Positions 18,701 through 27,572 of a stretch of 64,000 nt of DNA are shown piece by piece; positions within the stretch are counted from its first letter, which is position 1; the number at the start of each line of letters is the position of its first letter. Source of the stretch: Poseidonocella pacifica (GTDB lineage Bacteria; Pseudomonadota; Alphaproteobacteria; Rhodobacterales; Rhodobacteraceae); the NCBI RefSeq assembly GCF_900111875.1, contig NZ_FOJU01000002.1:620001-684000 (forward strand), read 5' to 3'. The position numbers and the translations under genes were made by a program. Below the pieces are notes generated by a model that was not told the origin of the DNA, searched no databases, and saw only the letters and a list, made by a program, of their open reading frames with translations.

Positions 18701-19532
18701 CGTTCAGGTTCGCCGCGAACTGCCGGTCCCCCTCCTCGGTACCGCGAAGCTGCACATTCCCGGAAAGACGCGGCTCGCCCTCGGTTTCAAGCGCGATATC
18801 CGCGCCGAAGTCATCCAACTCCCCGCTTCCCTCGACAGTAAGGGCGAGCGCGGGGGTGCCCGGCACCCCCAGCTTGGTTGCGGCGATCCCGCCATCCCCT
18901 TCGCGCAGCGCGAGCGACAGATCCAGCACTTCGGTTGCATTGCTGTACCCGCCCTGAAGGGCGAATTCCCCCTCCATTCCGTCGACGCGCGCGATACGAA
19001 GCTGTGCGCTCCCCTCGCCACCGGCCAACGAAGCCGCCCCTTCCAACTCCGCAATCAGCTCTTGGCCCAGAACGGGGGCCCCGAACTCTGCCCTCTCGAC
19101 CCGCAGCGCTCCTATGTCCACGGAAACGGGGAGGTCCGGAAGGGAAAATCCCCCACTCGCCTCGGGGGCGGGCATGCTTTCCGTCTCGCTTACCGGAAGT
19201 CGCGGCATCACCACTTCGGCGGCAGAAAACTCCGTCACGTCCAGCGCGCCGCGCAGCAAGGCCGAACGGTTCCAGTCGAGCACGATGTCACGAACGGTCA
19301 GCCAGACTCCGTCATCATCGGAAACGGTCAACTCGGCGATCCGGGCGGTGGAGCTTAGCGCCCCTTGGAACCCCTGAATGCGCACATCTCGTCCCGCACC
19401 GGATAGGTTGTCTTCGAGCAACCCTTCAAGAAAGCCCCGATCTTCGGCCTCCTGTGCGTCTTGGGCCGGTGCCGACAGGGCGAGAAGGAGCGCGGCAACG
19501 ACGCCCAGAAGGATACGATACACGGGGGTCAA
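15759..19532 (-). CDS. tamB: Translocation and assembly module protein TamB (DUF490)
   Basis: A 1257-aa TamB/YtfN-type protein. An N-terminal signal anchor (about residues 5-24) is followed by a very long, repetitive beta-rich region of the AsmA-like/bridge type and the conserved C-terminal DUF490 segment, recognised by ILGQRLSLTEGLVRLQGDFNP, AETDIAITVAGPSTDPQVSF, and SNPDLPEDEILSRLLFGR. The family spans the periplasm and, with TamA, assists outer-membrane protein insertion and is implicated in phospholipid transport. It overlaps the tamA stop by 4 nt (ATGA). The ending near VFFERDY fits the family. Confidence 0.93.
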   Translation of the reverse strand: MTPVYRILLGVVAALLLALSAPAQDAQEAEDRGFLEGLLEDNLSGAGRDVRIQGFQGALSSTARIAELTVSDDDGVWLTVRDIVLDWNRSALLRGALDVTEFSAAEVVMPRLPVSETESMPAPEASGGFSLPDLPVSVDIGALRVERAEFGAPVLGQELIAELEGAASLAGGEGSAQLRIARVDGMEGEFALQGGYSNATEVLDLSLALREGDGGIAATKLGVPGTPALALTVEGSGELDDFGADIALETEGEPRLSGNVQLRGTEEGDRQFAANLNGDLRPLLDTQYHEFLGDRVSLEVGGIARSTGGLEIDALAVEAQALSLAGMLTLDAQNWPAKIDLSGRIGLPSGEPVTLPVPGEPTDLRSATISLRFDAAEGDRWALELDADGVERAATEIAVLRVTGAGALTRGEGTAPGSVSGTVDMRAEGLGLADAGLQEAVGEALGGTINFDWTQGEPLRLPKVELSGSDYALSGDLTIAGVEGQVDLRAGGTISLSAQDLSRFAGLAGQSISGSARLDVEGSMTPVSGGFDLRIAGRTNDLGIGQAQLDPLIAGETNVALAARRDALGLALDGINISSPAAQIFGSARLNSTASQADLRLTVFDAALFTPGLSGEAALSFEARQQNEQWAVFATLEGADGLRGNAVVETTLRDGVLGATSGTLSADIPQISVLSELAGRPLGGSISVEAEGEGNLSLGTGSISLDANGQNLSLGVAELDQLMAGRTSLVADVTRIDDGTLEIGRMEVDAPLVSAQVSGRYGPNESRVALTARLANLGIFVEDLPGPVEADGTLTRPSASADWGIDAVLSAPGGTRARVTGSAAPDTSRLDLSADGNAPLGLANRFITPRTLTGSADFNLAVNGAPQLSSLSGRITTSGARLALPQVGAALRGIDATVNLSTGRAEIDLTAQVAEGGRLAISGPVTLTAPFAGDLAVELDEVDYVRPGLLATTVDGELALAGPLTGGARLAGRLTLGETEIRIPAAGGATAVALPELEHRNEPAAVRQSRIRAGLLTEDTPSANGPAYGLEIEVVAPSRVFVRGRGLDAELGGTVQLRGTTRTPITEGRFELIRGRLDILGQRLSLTEGLVRLQGDFNPEISIVAGTTNAETDIAITVAGPSTDPQVSFSSNPDLPEDEILSRLLFGRDISEISALQALRIANAVRTLAGYGGEGMLSRLREDFGVDDLDLSTDEEGNTGVTVGKYISDNIYTDVTVDSTGRSEINLNLNVTPSITARGSVANDGDTGIGVFFERDY

Positions 19533-21331
19533 AATGCCTGTCCTATGCCGAGGTAAATCTGAACGTCTTCGCCCGCGTTATCGCCGAGCGGTGTCGCAAC
19601 GTCGAACCGTACGGGGCCGATACCGGTGTTGTACCGAATGCCAAGGCCCCCGCCAGAATGCCACATGCCTGAGCCGTCATAAAACTCCTCCGCGCCGACA
19701 TAGCCGGTATCGGCAAAGACCACCGCCCCGAGGGCCTCAGTGATCCCGACGCGCACCTCTCCCGAAAGGCCGACGAAGCTGCGTCCGCCAAGATCCACGC
19801 CGCCGGGCAAAGTCACGCCCAGCGATTGATAGGACTGGCCCCGCACAGTGCCGCCACCGCCGGAATAGAACAGAAAATCCTGCGGTGTTTCGGTGATATC
19901 CGGCCCGTAAACCGACCCGAACTGAAGCCGCCCCGCCAACACGAAACGGTCCTCTTCGTCGATACCGTAATATCCACGGGCATCGAGCGTGGAGCGCAGG
20001 CCGGAATCAAGCCCTTCGATTGCGCTGAACGGGCGCAACTCCCCACGAACGTACAGGCCTTGCGTCGGGTTGAGCTGATCGTTTCGCCGGTCCCACGTCA
20101 GGGCAAGTGGAAAACTGAGATACTGGAAGGTCCGGTCGCCCAGCTCGTCTTCAGTCTCCGCATAGGTGTAGGTCAGGGAGAACTCTCCCTCCAGTGAGGA
20201 CGAGATATAGCGGGTCGCGCCGATGCCTGCCTCAAGACGGTCCGACAGGTAATCCGGCTCATCCTCATGGGTATAATTGGCAAAGGCAAAAAGAACGGTA
20301 TCGGCCCCGAAGCGGCCCGGCGTGGTAATCCGGGAGCCAAGGAAATAGTCGATCCCCCCGGCCTCATCCGTGCCGATGTTGGAAATCTCCGCATCGAACC
20401 GAAGTCTCTCGGCACCACCCAGCAGGTTGCGGTGGAACCAATAGGCCGAGAGTTCCAGCCCCTCGAGCGACGACAGTTCAGCGCCAAAGCCGAAACGGCG
20501 CGGGGCCTCGTCAGCGACCTCGACGACGATATCGACAACACCGCTGCTGGGTGAAGGACGCTCTTTCAGAACCACAGAGGAGAACGCACCGGTCCGGCGT
20601 AACCGCTGCACCACCTGATCGAGTTCGGCCGGGGAGAAAGTCTCCCCTTCGGGCAGTCCTCCGATCCGCCGGATGCGCATACTCCGCACCGCACTCTCGC
20701 TTCCCACGACCAACCGCCCAAAGACATAGCGGCGGCCCGGGTCAAGGGTGAGATCGGTGTCGAGCCTGCGACGTGCATGGTCGGCGACCACACGTTGATC
20801 CGCGACGGCGGCCTCCGCAAATCCAGCATCGCGCCAGTCATCCACCGCCGTTTGGGCAGCGTCACGGATGGCACCTGCCCGCGCGCGCTCCCCACGGGAG
20901 AATTCCGGGAGCGGTACGGTTTCCGGGACGAGGGGGCCTATCTCCGCGCGGCCAAAGCGGAACGGCTCGCCGGGCTCCACTTCGATGAGCACCATGGAAA
21001 TCTGGTTCGGAACCGAAAGCGGAGAAACAGCCGAAGCTTCGCGCCCGTCGAGTTTGATGGAGATGACGCCGTTGTAATACCCTTCGGCATAAAGCGTTTC
21101 CGTCAGGCGGCGATAGTCGGCGAGGGCCGCGGCATAGACATCGCGGCCGGTGGGCAACTCCTCTTCGGATGTACGCAGGATCGAACTGGCCACGAGCGTG
21201 TCCCGCAAGCCCTCTTCGGTGCCGTCGGGCACCCGCAACTTGATATCATCAAGCGCGTAGGCAGAGCTTGCCGCCCAGACCAGAAAGCCCGCGCCAAACT
21301 TGCGCCATGCCCGGCAAGCGATCACGCCCAT
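19529..21331 (-). CDS. tamA: Outer-membrane assembly factor TamA (Omp85 family)
   Basis: A 600-aa Omp85 protein: signal peptide to about residue 26 (SSAYA-LDD), POTRA-type domains to about 270 (GEPFRFGRAEI, GRRYVFGRLVVG, TFSPAELDQVVQRL) and a C-terminal 16-strand barrel. The barrel contains the L6 VRGQSYQSLG segment (the VRGY/F counterpart), FADTGYV, and ends with GIGPVRFDVATPL... and a terminal Phe, the beta-signal recognised by the Bam machinery. The partner tamB follows with a 4-nt overlap. It is 600 aa, as is normal for TamA, and shorter than BamA. Confidence 0.93.
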   Translation of the reverse strand: MGVIACRAWRKFGAGFLVWAASSAYALDDIKLRVPDGTEEGLRDTLVASSILRTSEEELPTGRDVYAAALADYRRLTETLYAEGYYNGVISIKLDGREASAVSPLSVPNQISMVLIEVEPGEPFRFGRAEIGPLVPETVPLPEFSRGERARAGAIRDAAQTAVDDWRDAGFAEAAVADQRVVADHARRRLDTDLTLDPGRRYVFGRLVVGSESAVRSMRIRRIGGLPEGETFSPAELDQVVQRLRRTGAFSSVVLKERPSPSSGVVDIVVEVADEAPRRFGFGAELSSLEGLELSAYWFHRNLLGGAERLRFDAEISNIGTDEAGGIDYFLGSRITTPGRFGADTVLFAFANYTHEDEPDYLSDRLEAGIGATRYISSSLEGEFSLTYTYAETEDELGDRTFQYLSFPLALTWDRRNDQLNPTQGLYVRGELRPFSAIEGLDSGLRSTLDARGYYGIDEEDRFVLAGRLQFGSVYGPDITETPQDFLFYSGGGGTVRGQSYQSLGVTLPGGVDLGGRSFVGLSGEVRVGITEALGAVVFADTGYVGAEEFYDGSGMWHSGGGLGIRYNTGIGPVRFDVATPLGDNAGEDVQIYLGIGQAF

Positions 21332-21500
21332 ACCCCACCCCGTCTTGTCGCCCCGGTCCCCGCGCCGGATTTGACCTCAATATAGGCGAGTGCGCAGGCC
21401 GCGACCACTCAACTTTTGTACCGGCATGCTTGGAAATGGCCACGGCGTCCGCATAAGGCGCGGCGGTGCCTTGCCCGCGAGAATTCGTCGGGATGTCAGG

Positions 21501-22559
21501 TCAGGAGACCGCCCAGTCGGCGGATTGCATTTCCCGAAGGCGGCTTGCCGTCCGCTCAAACTCAAAGACGCCTTCGCCCTCGACATAAAGGTATTCCGGC
21601 TCGGCCGCGGCGGAACAGATCAGGCGCACATGCGCCTCATAGAGCGCATCGATCAACGTGACAAAGCGCTTGGCCTCGTTGAAGTTGTGACGGCCAAGTG
21701 TGGGGATGTTTTCGAGGATCAGGACACGGACCGCTTCGGCGATCGCGAGATAGTCCGCTGGGCCGAGAGGTTGACCACACAGGTCATAGAACCGCGCGCG
21801 CGCCACCCCGTCCTTGAACGCCGGAAGTTCAACCACGCGCCCCTTGACCGTGAGGTGCAGCGGACTTTCACCACCTGCAAGATCCTGCCAGATCGCTTGA
21901 ATGGCCGCGCGGGACTCGGCGTTTGCCGGGCTGAAGTACACCTGCTCGCCCGTAAGACGTTCCTGCCGATAGTCGCGCGGAGAGATCAACTCGTGCACCA
22001 CCATCTTATCCTTGAGGAGTTCGATGAAGGGCACGAAAAGGTTACGGTTCAACCCGTCCTTGTAGAGATCGTCAGGCACCCGATTGGAGGTGGTGACCAC
22101 GGTCACGCCCGCGGCAAAAAGCTTCTCGAACAAACGCCCGACAATCATCGCATCGGTGATGTCCGTGATCTGCATCTCATCAAGCGCGAGGAGGTCAAGA
22201 TCGCGCCCGATCTCCTCGGCCACAGGCGCAATTGCATCATCGACGCCGCGCTTGCGGGCGGTGTGCATCCCGGTGTGAACTTCCTGCATGAAAGCATGGA
22301 AATGAACCCGCCGGGTACGCGCGCCCGCATGTGAAACGAAAAGATCCATCAGCATGGATTTTCCGCGTCCGACCCCGCCCCATAGATACAGCCCCTTGGG
22401 CGGATCGGGCGAGCGCCGGAAAAGGCCTCCGCCCTTGGCGCGCGCCGCGAGACCTTCCTGAATCCGGTCGAATTCCGGCATGACCGCGTCTTGAGCGGGA
22501 TCATGGGTCAGATCCCCCGAGGCGATCTTGGCCGAATAGATGTCTGACAGTGTTTGCAT
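21501..22559 (-). CDS. zapE: Cell division protein ZapE (AFG1-like ATPase)
   Basis: A 352-aa ATPase of the AFG1/ZapE family, which acts at the division site in bacteria. It has the Walker A motif LWGGVGRGKSMLMD near residue 60, the family stretch RVHFHAFMQEVH, the Walker B LLALDEMQITD, the arginine-finger region TSNRVPDDLYKDGLNR and the C-terminal HEAKRFVTLIDALYE-like segment (FNEAKRFVTLIDALYE). An ATG 12 nt upstream (22571) is also possible. It is divergent from the MFS gene and not linked to tamA, from which it is separated by 169 nt. Confidence 0.9.
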   Translation of the reverse strand: MQTLSDIYSAKIASGDLTHDPAQDAVMPEFDRIQEGLAARAKGGGLFRRSPDPPKGLYLWGGVGRGKSMLMDLFVSHAGARTRRVHFHAFMQEVHTGMHTARKRGVDDAIAPVAEEIGRDLDLLALDEMQITDITDAMIVGRLFEKLFAAGVTVVTTSNRVPDDLYKDGLNRNLFVPFIELLKDKMVVHELISPRDYRQERLTGEQVYFSPANAESRAAIQAIWQDLAGGESPLHLTVKGRVVELPAFKDGVARARFYDLCGQPLGPADYLAIAEAVRVLILENIPTLGRHNFNEAKRFVTLIDALYEAHVRLICSAAAEPEYLYVEGEGVFEFERTASRLREMQSADWAVS

Positions 22560-22657
22560 CGCGCATCGCATACCCCACCCATTGACGCTTGTGTAGGGGG
22601 GCGAGATTGACCTTTGGACGTCGCTCGCTATCGTGACCGCGCCGTCAGGAGATCTCC

Positions 22658-23893
22658 ATGCAGAGCCGTGCCAAACTCTTCTCCCCCGTGCTTGTCGTGG
22701 GATGCCTTATAATCATGATTTCCTTCGCGATCCGCGCGAGCTTCGGTGTCTTTCAGATCCCGATTGCGGAGGAGTTTGGCTGGCTCCGGGCGGAATTTTC
22801 ACTCGCCATCGCGATCCAGAACCTGTTTTGGGGGATCGGACAGCCGCTCTTTGGTGCGCTGGCCGAGAAAATCGGGGACCGTAGGGCGATCATCATCGGC
22901 GCGCTCTTCTATGCCGCCGGCCTCGTTCTATCGAGTTTTGCCACAACCCCCGAGGCGCATCAGATGCTGGAAATTCTGGTGGGCTTTGGCATCGCAGGCA
23001 CCGGTTTCGGGGTGATCCTCGCCGTCGTGGGGCGTGCAAGTTCGGACGAGAACCGCTCCATGTCCCTCGCTATCGCGACGGCTGCGGGCAGCGCGGGCCA
23101 GATCTTTGGTGCGCCGGTTTCGGAGTGGATGCTTGGTTTTCTCGCGTGGCAGCAGGTCTTTGTCGTCTTTGCGGCTGTCATGCTCTTGGTTCTCTTTGCC
23201 TTGCCCTTCATGCGCGCGCCTATCACGGCGAACCGTGCCGAGCTTGAAGAGAGCATGGGAACCGTCCTGAAGCGCGCGGCGCGGGATCCGTCGTTCTCGC
23301 TCATCTTCATCGGGTTTTTCTCCTGCGGATATCAGCTTGCGTTCATCACCGCCCATTTCCCGGCCTTCGTCAGCGAGATGTGCGGGCCAATCCTGCCCGG
23401 CGGCGTGCTGCATAATATCGGCATTACCACCACCTCCGCACTCGGGGCCGTGGCAATCTCCCTTATCGGTGCCGCCAATATCGCCGGAACGCTGGCCGCG
23501 GGGTGGGCCGGGCGGCGATTTTCCAAGAAATACCTGCTTGCCGGGATCTATGTCGGGCGAACGCTGGTCGCGACGGCCTTCATCCTGACGCCAATCACCC
23601 CTGCGACGGTCATCCTGTTCTCGGTGTTCATGGGCTCCCTCTGGCTTGCCACGGTACCGCTGACCTCTGGATTGGTCGCCCACATCTGGGGCCTGCGTTA
23701 CATGGGAACGCTCTATGGCATCGTTTTCTTCAGTCACCAACTCGGGAGTTTCCTCGGTGTTTGGCTCGGGGGGCGCATGTACGACCTCCATGGCGACTAC
23801 ACCGCCGTCTGGTGGGTCGGCATCGGTGTCGGGGCGCTGTCAGCAATCGTGCACCTGCCAATTCGAGAAAAACGCGCCCTCGCGCCCGCCTAG
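22658..23893 (+). CDS. MFS transporter, OFA/monocarboxylate-like
   Basis: A 411-aa protein with twelve predicted helices. The loop between helices 2 and 3 reads GALAEKIGDRRA, matching the MFS G-x-x-x-D-R-x-G/R motif. The internal layout (FGVFQIPIAEEFGW near the start, a cytoplasmic central loop at about 190-220) resembles the oxalate/formate and monocarboxylate antiporter subgroup. The substrate is not evident. It converges on the ornithine cyclodeaminase homologue with a 4-nt overlap at the stop codons. Confidence 0.85.
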   Translation: MQSRAKLFSPVLVVGCLIIMISFAIRASFGVFQIPIAEEFGWLRAEFSLAIAIQNLFWGIGQPLFGALAEKIGDRRAIIIGALFYAAGLVLSSFATTPEAHQMLEILVGFGIAGTGFGVILAVVGRASSDENRSMSLAIATAAGSAGQIFGAPVSEWMLGFLAWQQVFVVFAAVMLLVLFALPFMRAPITANRAELEESMGTVLKRAARDPSFSLIFIGFFSCGYQLAFITAHFPAFVSEMCGPILPGGVLHNIGITTTSALGAVAISLIGAANIAGTLAAGWAGRRFSKKYLLAGIYVGRTLVATAFILTPITPATVILFSVFMGSLWLATVPLTSGLVAHIWGLRYMGTLYGIVFFSHQLGSFLGVWLGGRMYDLHGDYTAVWWVGIGVGALSAIVHLPIREKRALAPA

Positions 23894-24786
23894 ATCGCGC
23901 TCAGGATATAGCGGCTGGTCATCAGGTCGAGATGCGCGCCGCCGCCATTCTTGAAAACCGTGATCTCCTCGTCGGAGGTACGTGCAAACCTCGCGGGATC
24001 GTAGAAATCGGCGATCAGATCGGCTTTGGTGATCGTCCCCGCCGTGAGGGGGATGTCGATTTCACCAATATGGCCGATGGTGGTATCGAGACTGTCGACA
24101 AAGAGACTGGCGCGCCGAAGCACATCATCATCCGCCTCCCGCATGTCGGGACGAAAGGCGCCGATCAGGTCCACATGCTGGCCCGGGCGCAACCACTCTC
24201 CGCGCAGCACCGGCGATTTTGCCATGGTCGCACAAGCGACGATATCGGCTTTGCCCACGGCCCCGGCCAGATCATCGGCGATCTCCGCCCCCAATTCAGC
24301 GGCAAGCTCGGCCGCCTTTGAGGCGGTGCGGTTCCACAGGGTGAACCGAGCTTTGGGGAAGGCCGCGCCATAGGCTTCGACCAGCGATCGCGCGACCGCC
24401 CCCGCGCCGATGATCAGGATCTCCCGGCTATCAGGGCGCGCAAGGCGTCGCGCCGCCAGAAGGCTGTCGCCTGCGGTTTTCCACTTTGTCACGAGGTGAA
24501 AATCCAGCACCGCCTCAAGCCGCCCATCCCCACCGAAAAGCGTCACTGCCCCGTTGACGGAAGGCAGGCCCTGCGCCGCATTACCGGGCGTGATCGTCGC
24601 GGCTTTCACGAGGCTTCCGAGGCCGGGAATGGCCGCGGCGCGCGTCAGAAGCGTGGCGTCGCCCTGATAAAGAAAGCTATCTGTCAGGGTGGCCTTCGGC
24701 AGCTCGTGGCCCGCGGCAAGGGCATCGGTCAGCGCGAGCCAGTCAAGCTTCGCTTCGGCGTCCGCTGGGACAAAGCGCGGCGTCAT
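23890..24786 (-). CDS. Ornithine cyclodeaminase / mu-crystallin family protein
   Basis: A 298-aa NAD(P)-binding protein of the ornithine cyclodeaminase family. The substrate-contact segment SLVKAATITPGN contains the family Lys, and a Rossmann site ILIIGAGAVARS begins at about residue 144, followed by LWNRTASKA. The C-terminal IGAFRPDMREAD...SLFVDS stretch is family-typical. Members include true ornithine cyclodeaminases and delta1-pyrroline/piperideine-2-carboxylate reductases; I cannot tell which this is. It is co-directional and overlaps the preceding HAD gene by 4 nt (ATGA), so the two are co-translated. Confidence 0.85.
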   Translation of the reverse strand: MTPRFVPADAEAKLDWLALTDALAAGHELPKATLTDSFLYQGDATLLTRAAAIPGLGSLVKAATITPGNAAQGLPSVNGAVTLFGGDGRLEAVLDFHLVTKWKTAGDSLLAARRLARPDSREILIIGAGAVARSLVEAYGAAFPKARFTLWNRTASKAAELAAELGAEIADDLAGAVGKADIVACATMAKSPVLRGEWLRPGQHVDLIGAFRPDMREADDDVLRRASLFVDSLDTTIGHIGEIDIPLTAGTITKADLIADFYDPARFARTSDEEITVFKNGGGAHLDLMTSRYILSAI

Positions 24787-25403
24787 TTCGCTTCATCCGG
24801 CGTCAGCAGCCCGGCGGACACCAAACGTTCGGCCCATCCGGCGGGTCCCGTGAAATGATGCACCTGCCAGCCACGTGCGGAGGCGGCCGCGATATTCTCC
24901 GCCCGATCATCGGTAAAAAGCAAAGCGTCGGGCGGCAGGCCGCTGTCGGCCTCGACCATGGCATAAATCTCCGCATCGGGTTTCGCCGTCTTCATGTGGC
25001 CCGAAATATAGGGGCGGTCGAATTCACTAAGAAAATCAAACTGGGTCTGGGCATAGGCAAAGCTCTCGACCCCGAAATTGGTCAGCGTGAATACCGGCAC
25101 TCCTTTCTCCCTCAAGGCCCTGAGCAACCTGACAGAGTGGTCAATCACCGGACTTGCCAATTCGATCCAATTATCGTGCCACATTCGGATTTCGTCCCCG
25201 AAGTCGGGATAATCGAGCGCTGTGGCATAGATCGTTTCCCTGAAGGGTGCCCCCCGGTCGACCCGGTCATTCATCTGGTGCAGATCGACGGCCTCGAACA
25301 TTGCCTTGCGCCTCGGCTCCCCGACCGTGCGATCATAAAACCGTTCCGGCTGCCACTCGATAAGGACATTTCCAATGTCGAAGATCACTGCGTGAGGGGT
25401 CAT
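24783..25403 (-). CDS. HAD-family hydrolase
   Basis: A 206-aa haloacid-dehalogenase-type phosphatase. Motif I FDIGNVLIEW has Asp9 as nucleophile but Gly-Asn at the following positions instead of the canonical DxD, as in the epoxide-hydrolase N-terminal-like subgroup (HAD-IA variant 3). Motif II is TLTNFG, motif III has K-P-D (TAKPDAEIY), and motif IV is LLFTDDRAENI. The cap is a short helical insert at about 20-90. Substrate unknown. It is translationally coupled to the downstream cyclodeaminase homologue. Confidence 0.85.
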   Translation of the reverse strand: MTPHAVIFDIGNVLIEWQPERFYDRTVGEPRRKAMFEAVDLHQMNDRVDRGAPFRETIYATALDYPDFGDEIRMWHDNWIELASPVIDHSVRLLRALREKGVPVFTLTNFGVESFAYAQTQFDFLSEFDRPYISGHMKTAKPDAEIYAMVEADSGLPPDALLFTDDRAENIAAASARGWQVHHFTGPAGWAERLVSAGLLTPDEAK

Positions 25404-25416
25404 ATGGGCTCCGGGA

Positions 25417-25887
25417 TCAGGGTTTCAGGGTGCGCACCGCCCGTTCAAGGGCATCGAGAAAACGGGATCTGTCCGCCTTGCCGAACGGGCGGCCTCCGCC
25501 CCCTGTTCCCAAAGGGTTCGCTCCGCGAAGGTCGGTCATCAGGTTCCGTGTCGCCAATGCCTGTCCGACATTTCTTGAGGTAAGGGCCTCTCCGTCAGGT
25601 TTCAGAACGGTGCCGCCCGCTTCGACCACACGGGCCGCAAGCGGTATGTCAGCCGTAATTGCAATGACCCCGGGGCGCGCGCGTTCCGCGATCCAGTCAT
25701 CCGCCACATCGGGACCGGCCGAGACGATCACGGTTTCCACCAGAGGGTTGGCCGAGGGCCGTATTCCCCCGTTGGAGACGACATGCACCGGTATCTTGTG
25801 ACGTGTCGCGACCCGTTCCACCTCTGACCGGACGGGACAGGCATCCGCATCCACGAGGATCGCGGGACCTTCGGCAAGCGCGCTCAT
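25417..25887 (-). CDS. YaiI/YqxD family protein (UPF0178)
   Basis: A 156-aa member of the UPF0178 family, a PIN-like fold without established function. Diagnostic stretches are ILVDADACPVRSEV, VVSNGG, VIVSAGPDVADDWIAE, VITADIPLAARVV, and the C-terminal GGGGRPFGKADRSRF. The start at 25887 overlaps the stop of the upstream AEC carrier gene by 4 nt (ATGA), so they form a unit. Confidence 0.88.
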   Translation of the reverse strand: MSALAEGPAILVDADACPVRSEVERVATRHKIPVHVVSNGGIRPSANPLVETVIVSAGPDVADDWIAERARPGVIAITADIPLAARVVEAGGTVLKPDGEALTSRNVGQALATRNLMTDLRGANPLGTGGGGRPFGKADRSRFLDALERAVRTLKP

Positions 25888-26810
25888 GGCCCCACCCAAG
25901 CGATGACCGCGCTGACCGTCAGTATGGAAAAGGCCGTCGATATGAGAATGGAAGCCGAGACGCGCTGCGGCGCGACCCCGTAATGCTGGGCAAGGATGTA
26001 GACATTCCCCGCGACGGGAAGGGCCGCCGCGCTGATGATCACGCCTGCCCTGTAGGGATCGACCGGAAAAACCCACAAAGCCGCAATAGCCACCGAGGCG
26101 GGGTGAAGCACGAGTTTGCAGAAACTCAGCCAGCCCGCCACATGCAGACGCTCCGCCGCCTTCGTCGCAAGGGAGGCCCCGATTGCAAAGAGTGCCCCCG
26201 GTGTCGCGGCGCTTCCCAAGATGGAGAGAAACTCATTCATCGGCGCGGGGATCGGCAGCGCTGCGGCAGACCACAAAAGCCCGAGCACCATGGAGACAAT
26301 CATCGGGTTCTTGAGCAGACCCATTCCAACGGTGCGCAAAACACCGAGCGACATGCGCCCATCGCGCGACCCCGTGATGAGGATGACGATGAGCGACGAG
26401 AAGACGATCAGGTCAATCGACAACGCCAGCATGACGGTTCCGATTGCCTCCTGCCCCAGCAGAAGCACCAGCATGGGAACGCCGAGAAAGCCGGTGTTCC
26501 CAATGACCGCGCATTGCGCCTCAATCGCGTTGGTCTGAATATCGAGCCCGCGAAACAGGCCTACCGCGGTCGCGAGCAGGTAAATCACCGTCGTACCCGC
26601 CAGATACGCCGCGGCCAGCCACGGATCCCAGATATCCGCGAATGAGAGATTGGCGGAGAACCGAAAGAGCATGGCCGACAGTGCGAAGTAGAAAACGAAC
26701 TTGGTCAGATAGGCGGTTGCTTCGGCCGTGAAGAATCGTGTGACACCGGCAAGATAGCCGAGGCCAATCAGAGCAAAGAAGGGCAGCGTCTTTAGAAAGA
26801 TCTCGACCAT
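25884..26810 (-). CDS. AEC-family transporter
   Basis: A 308-aa protein of the auxin efflux carrier (AEC) family with about ten membrane helices, beginning VEIFLKTLPFFALIGLGYLAG. Bacterial members move organic acids such as malate or malonate; the substrate here is not evident. The start at 26810 is chosen because it begins directly before the first helix; a further in-frame Met lies 36 nt upstream. The central part NAIEAQCAVIGNTGFLGVPM contains the helix-breaking segment typical of the family. It overlaps yaiI by 4 nt. Confidence 0.85.
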   Translation of the reverse strand: MVEIFLKTLPFFALIGLGYLAGVTRFFTAEATAYLTKFVFYFALSAMLFRFSANLSFADIWDPWLAAAYLAGTTVIYLLATAVGLFRGLDIQTNAIEAQCAVIGNTGFLGVPMLVLLLGQEAIGTVMLALSIDLIVFSSLIVILITGSRDGRMSLGVLRTVGMGLLKNPMIVSMVLGLLWSAAALPIPAPMNEFLSILGSAATPGALFAIGASLATKAAERLHVAGWLSFCKLVLHPASVAIAALWVFPVDPYRAGVIISAAALPVAGNVYILAQHYGVAPQRVSASILISTAFSILTVSAVIAWVGP

Positions 26811-26858
26811 TCGACAAGCGTTAGCCGCGCCCACCAAGGGGCGCAACCATCCCCCCTT

Positions 26859-27572
26859 TTAATCGACCCGGCGAATCAAAAGCTGATTGCCCGCGCCGCG
26901 TTTGGTCTCAAACACCTTCAGATCGGCAACGAGGTCGCTCAACTTGCGTTTGCCATAGGTGCGGGTGTCGAAATCGGGGTTGGACGCGGTGATGAATTGG
27001 CCAAGCTGACCCAGCCCGTACCAATCGTCGTCCTGCTCGATGCCGTCCATCGCCTTGAAAATAAGATCGCGCGCCTCGATCATGTCGCGCTTGACCCTTG
27101 CCGGCTCCGGGGTTGGCGCGCCCTGTTCGTTGCCCCCGCCGAGGTTTTCAAGGAATATGAACCGCTTGCAGGCCTTGCGGAACGCATCCGGCGTTTTTTG
27201 CATGCCCATGCCATAAACCGCGAGGCCCTGTTCCCGAATACGGCTGGCAAGACGCGTGAAATCGCTATCCGAAGATATCAGGACGAAACCGTCGAACCGG
27301 CCAGAGTGCATCAGGTCCATGGCGTCGATGACCAGCGCGATATCCGACGCGTTCTTTCCGACGGTATTCGCTGGCTGATGATGGGGAACGAGGCCGAATT
27401 CCGCCTGCACCTTGGACCACCCGGCCATCTGCTGACTGGAAAAGTCACCATAGACCCGGCGAACGGAGGCCTCTCCGAGCGATGCGATCTCCTCAAAGAT
27501 GGCGCGGGCGTAACGGGGCGAAGTGTTGTCCCCGTCGATGAGAATTGCGAGGAGGGGCGTCGTCTCTGGCAT
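26859..27572 (-). CDS. NYN-domain ribonuclease-like protein with C-terminal OST-HTH/LOTUS domain
   Basis: A 237-aa LabA/DUF88-type protein. The NYN domain (about 5-150) keeps the acidic catalytic residues: LIDGDN (Asp13, Asp15), NASDIAL (Asp77) and SSDSDF (Asp102, Asp104). After a charged linker, residues about 160-237 form an OST-HTH/LOTUS domain (IEARDLIFKAM, DWYGLGQLGQFI, FDTRTYGKRKLSDLV), a likely RNA-binding fold. The combination points to an RNA nuclease of unknown target. GGAGT precedes the ATG. It is a single-gene unit, divergent from DUF2794. Confidence 0.85.
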   Translation of the reverse strand: MPETTPLLAILIDGDNTSPRYARAIFEEIASLGEASVRRVYGDFSSQQMAGWSKVQAEFGLVPHHQPANTVGKNASDIALVIDAMDLMHSGRFDGFVLISSDSDFTRLASRIREQGLAVYGMGMQKTPDAFRKACKRFIFLENLGGGNEQGAPTPEPARVKRDMIEARDLIFKAMDGIEQDDDWYGLGQLGQFITASNPDFDTRTYGKRKLSDLVADLKVFETKRGAGNQLLIRRVD

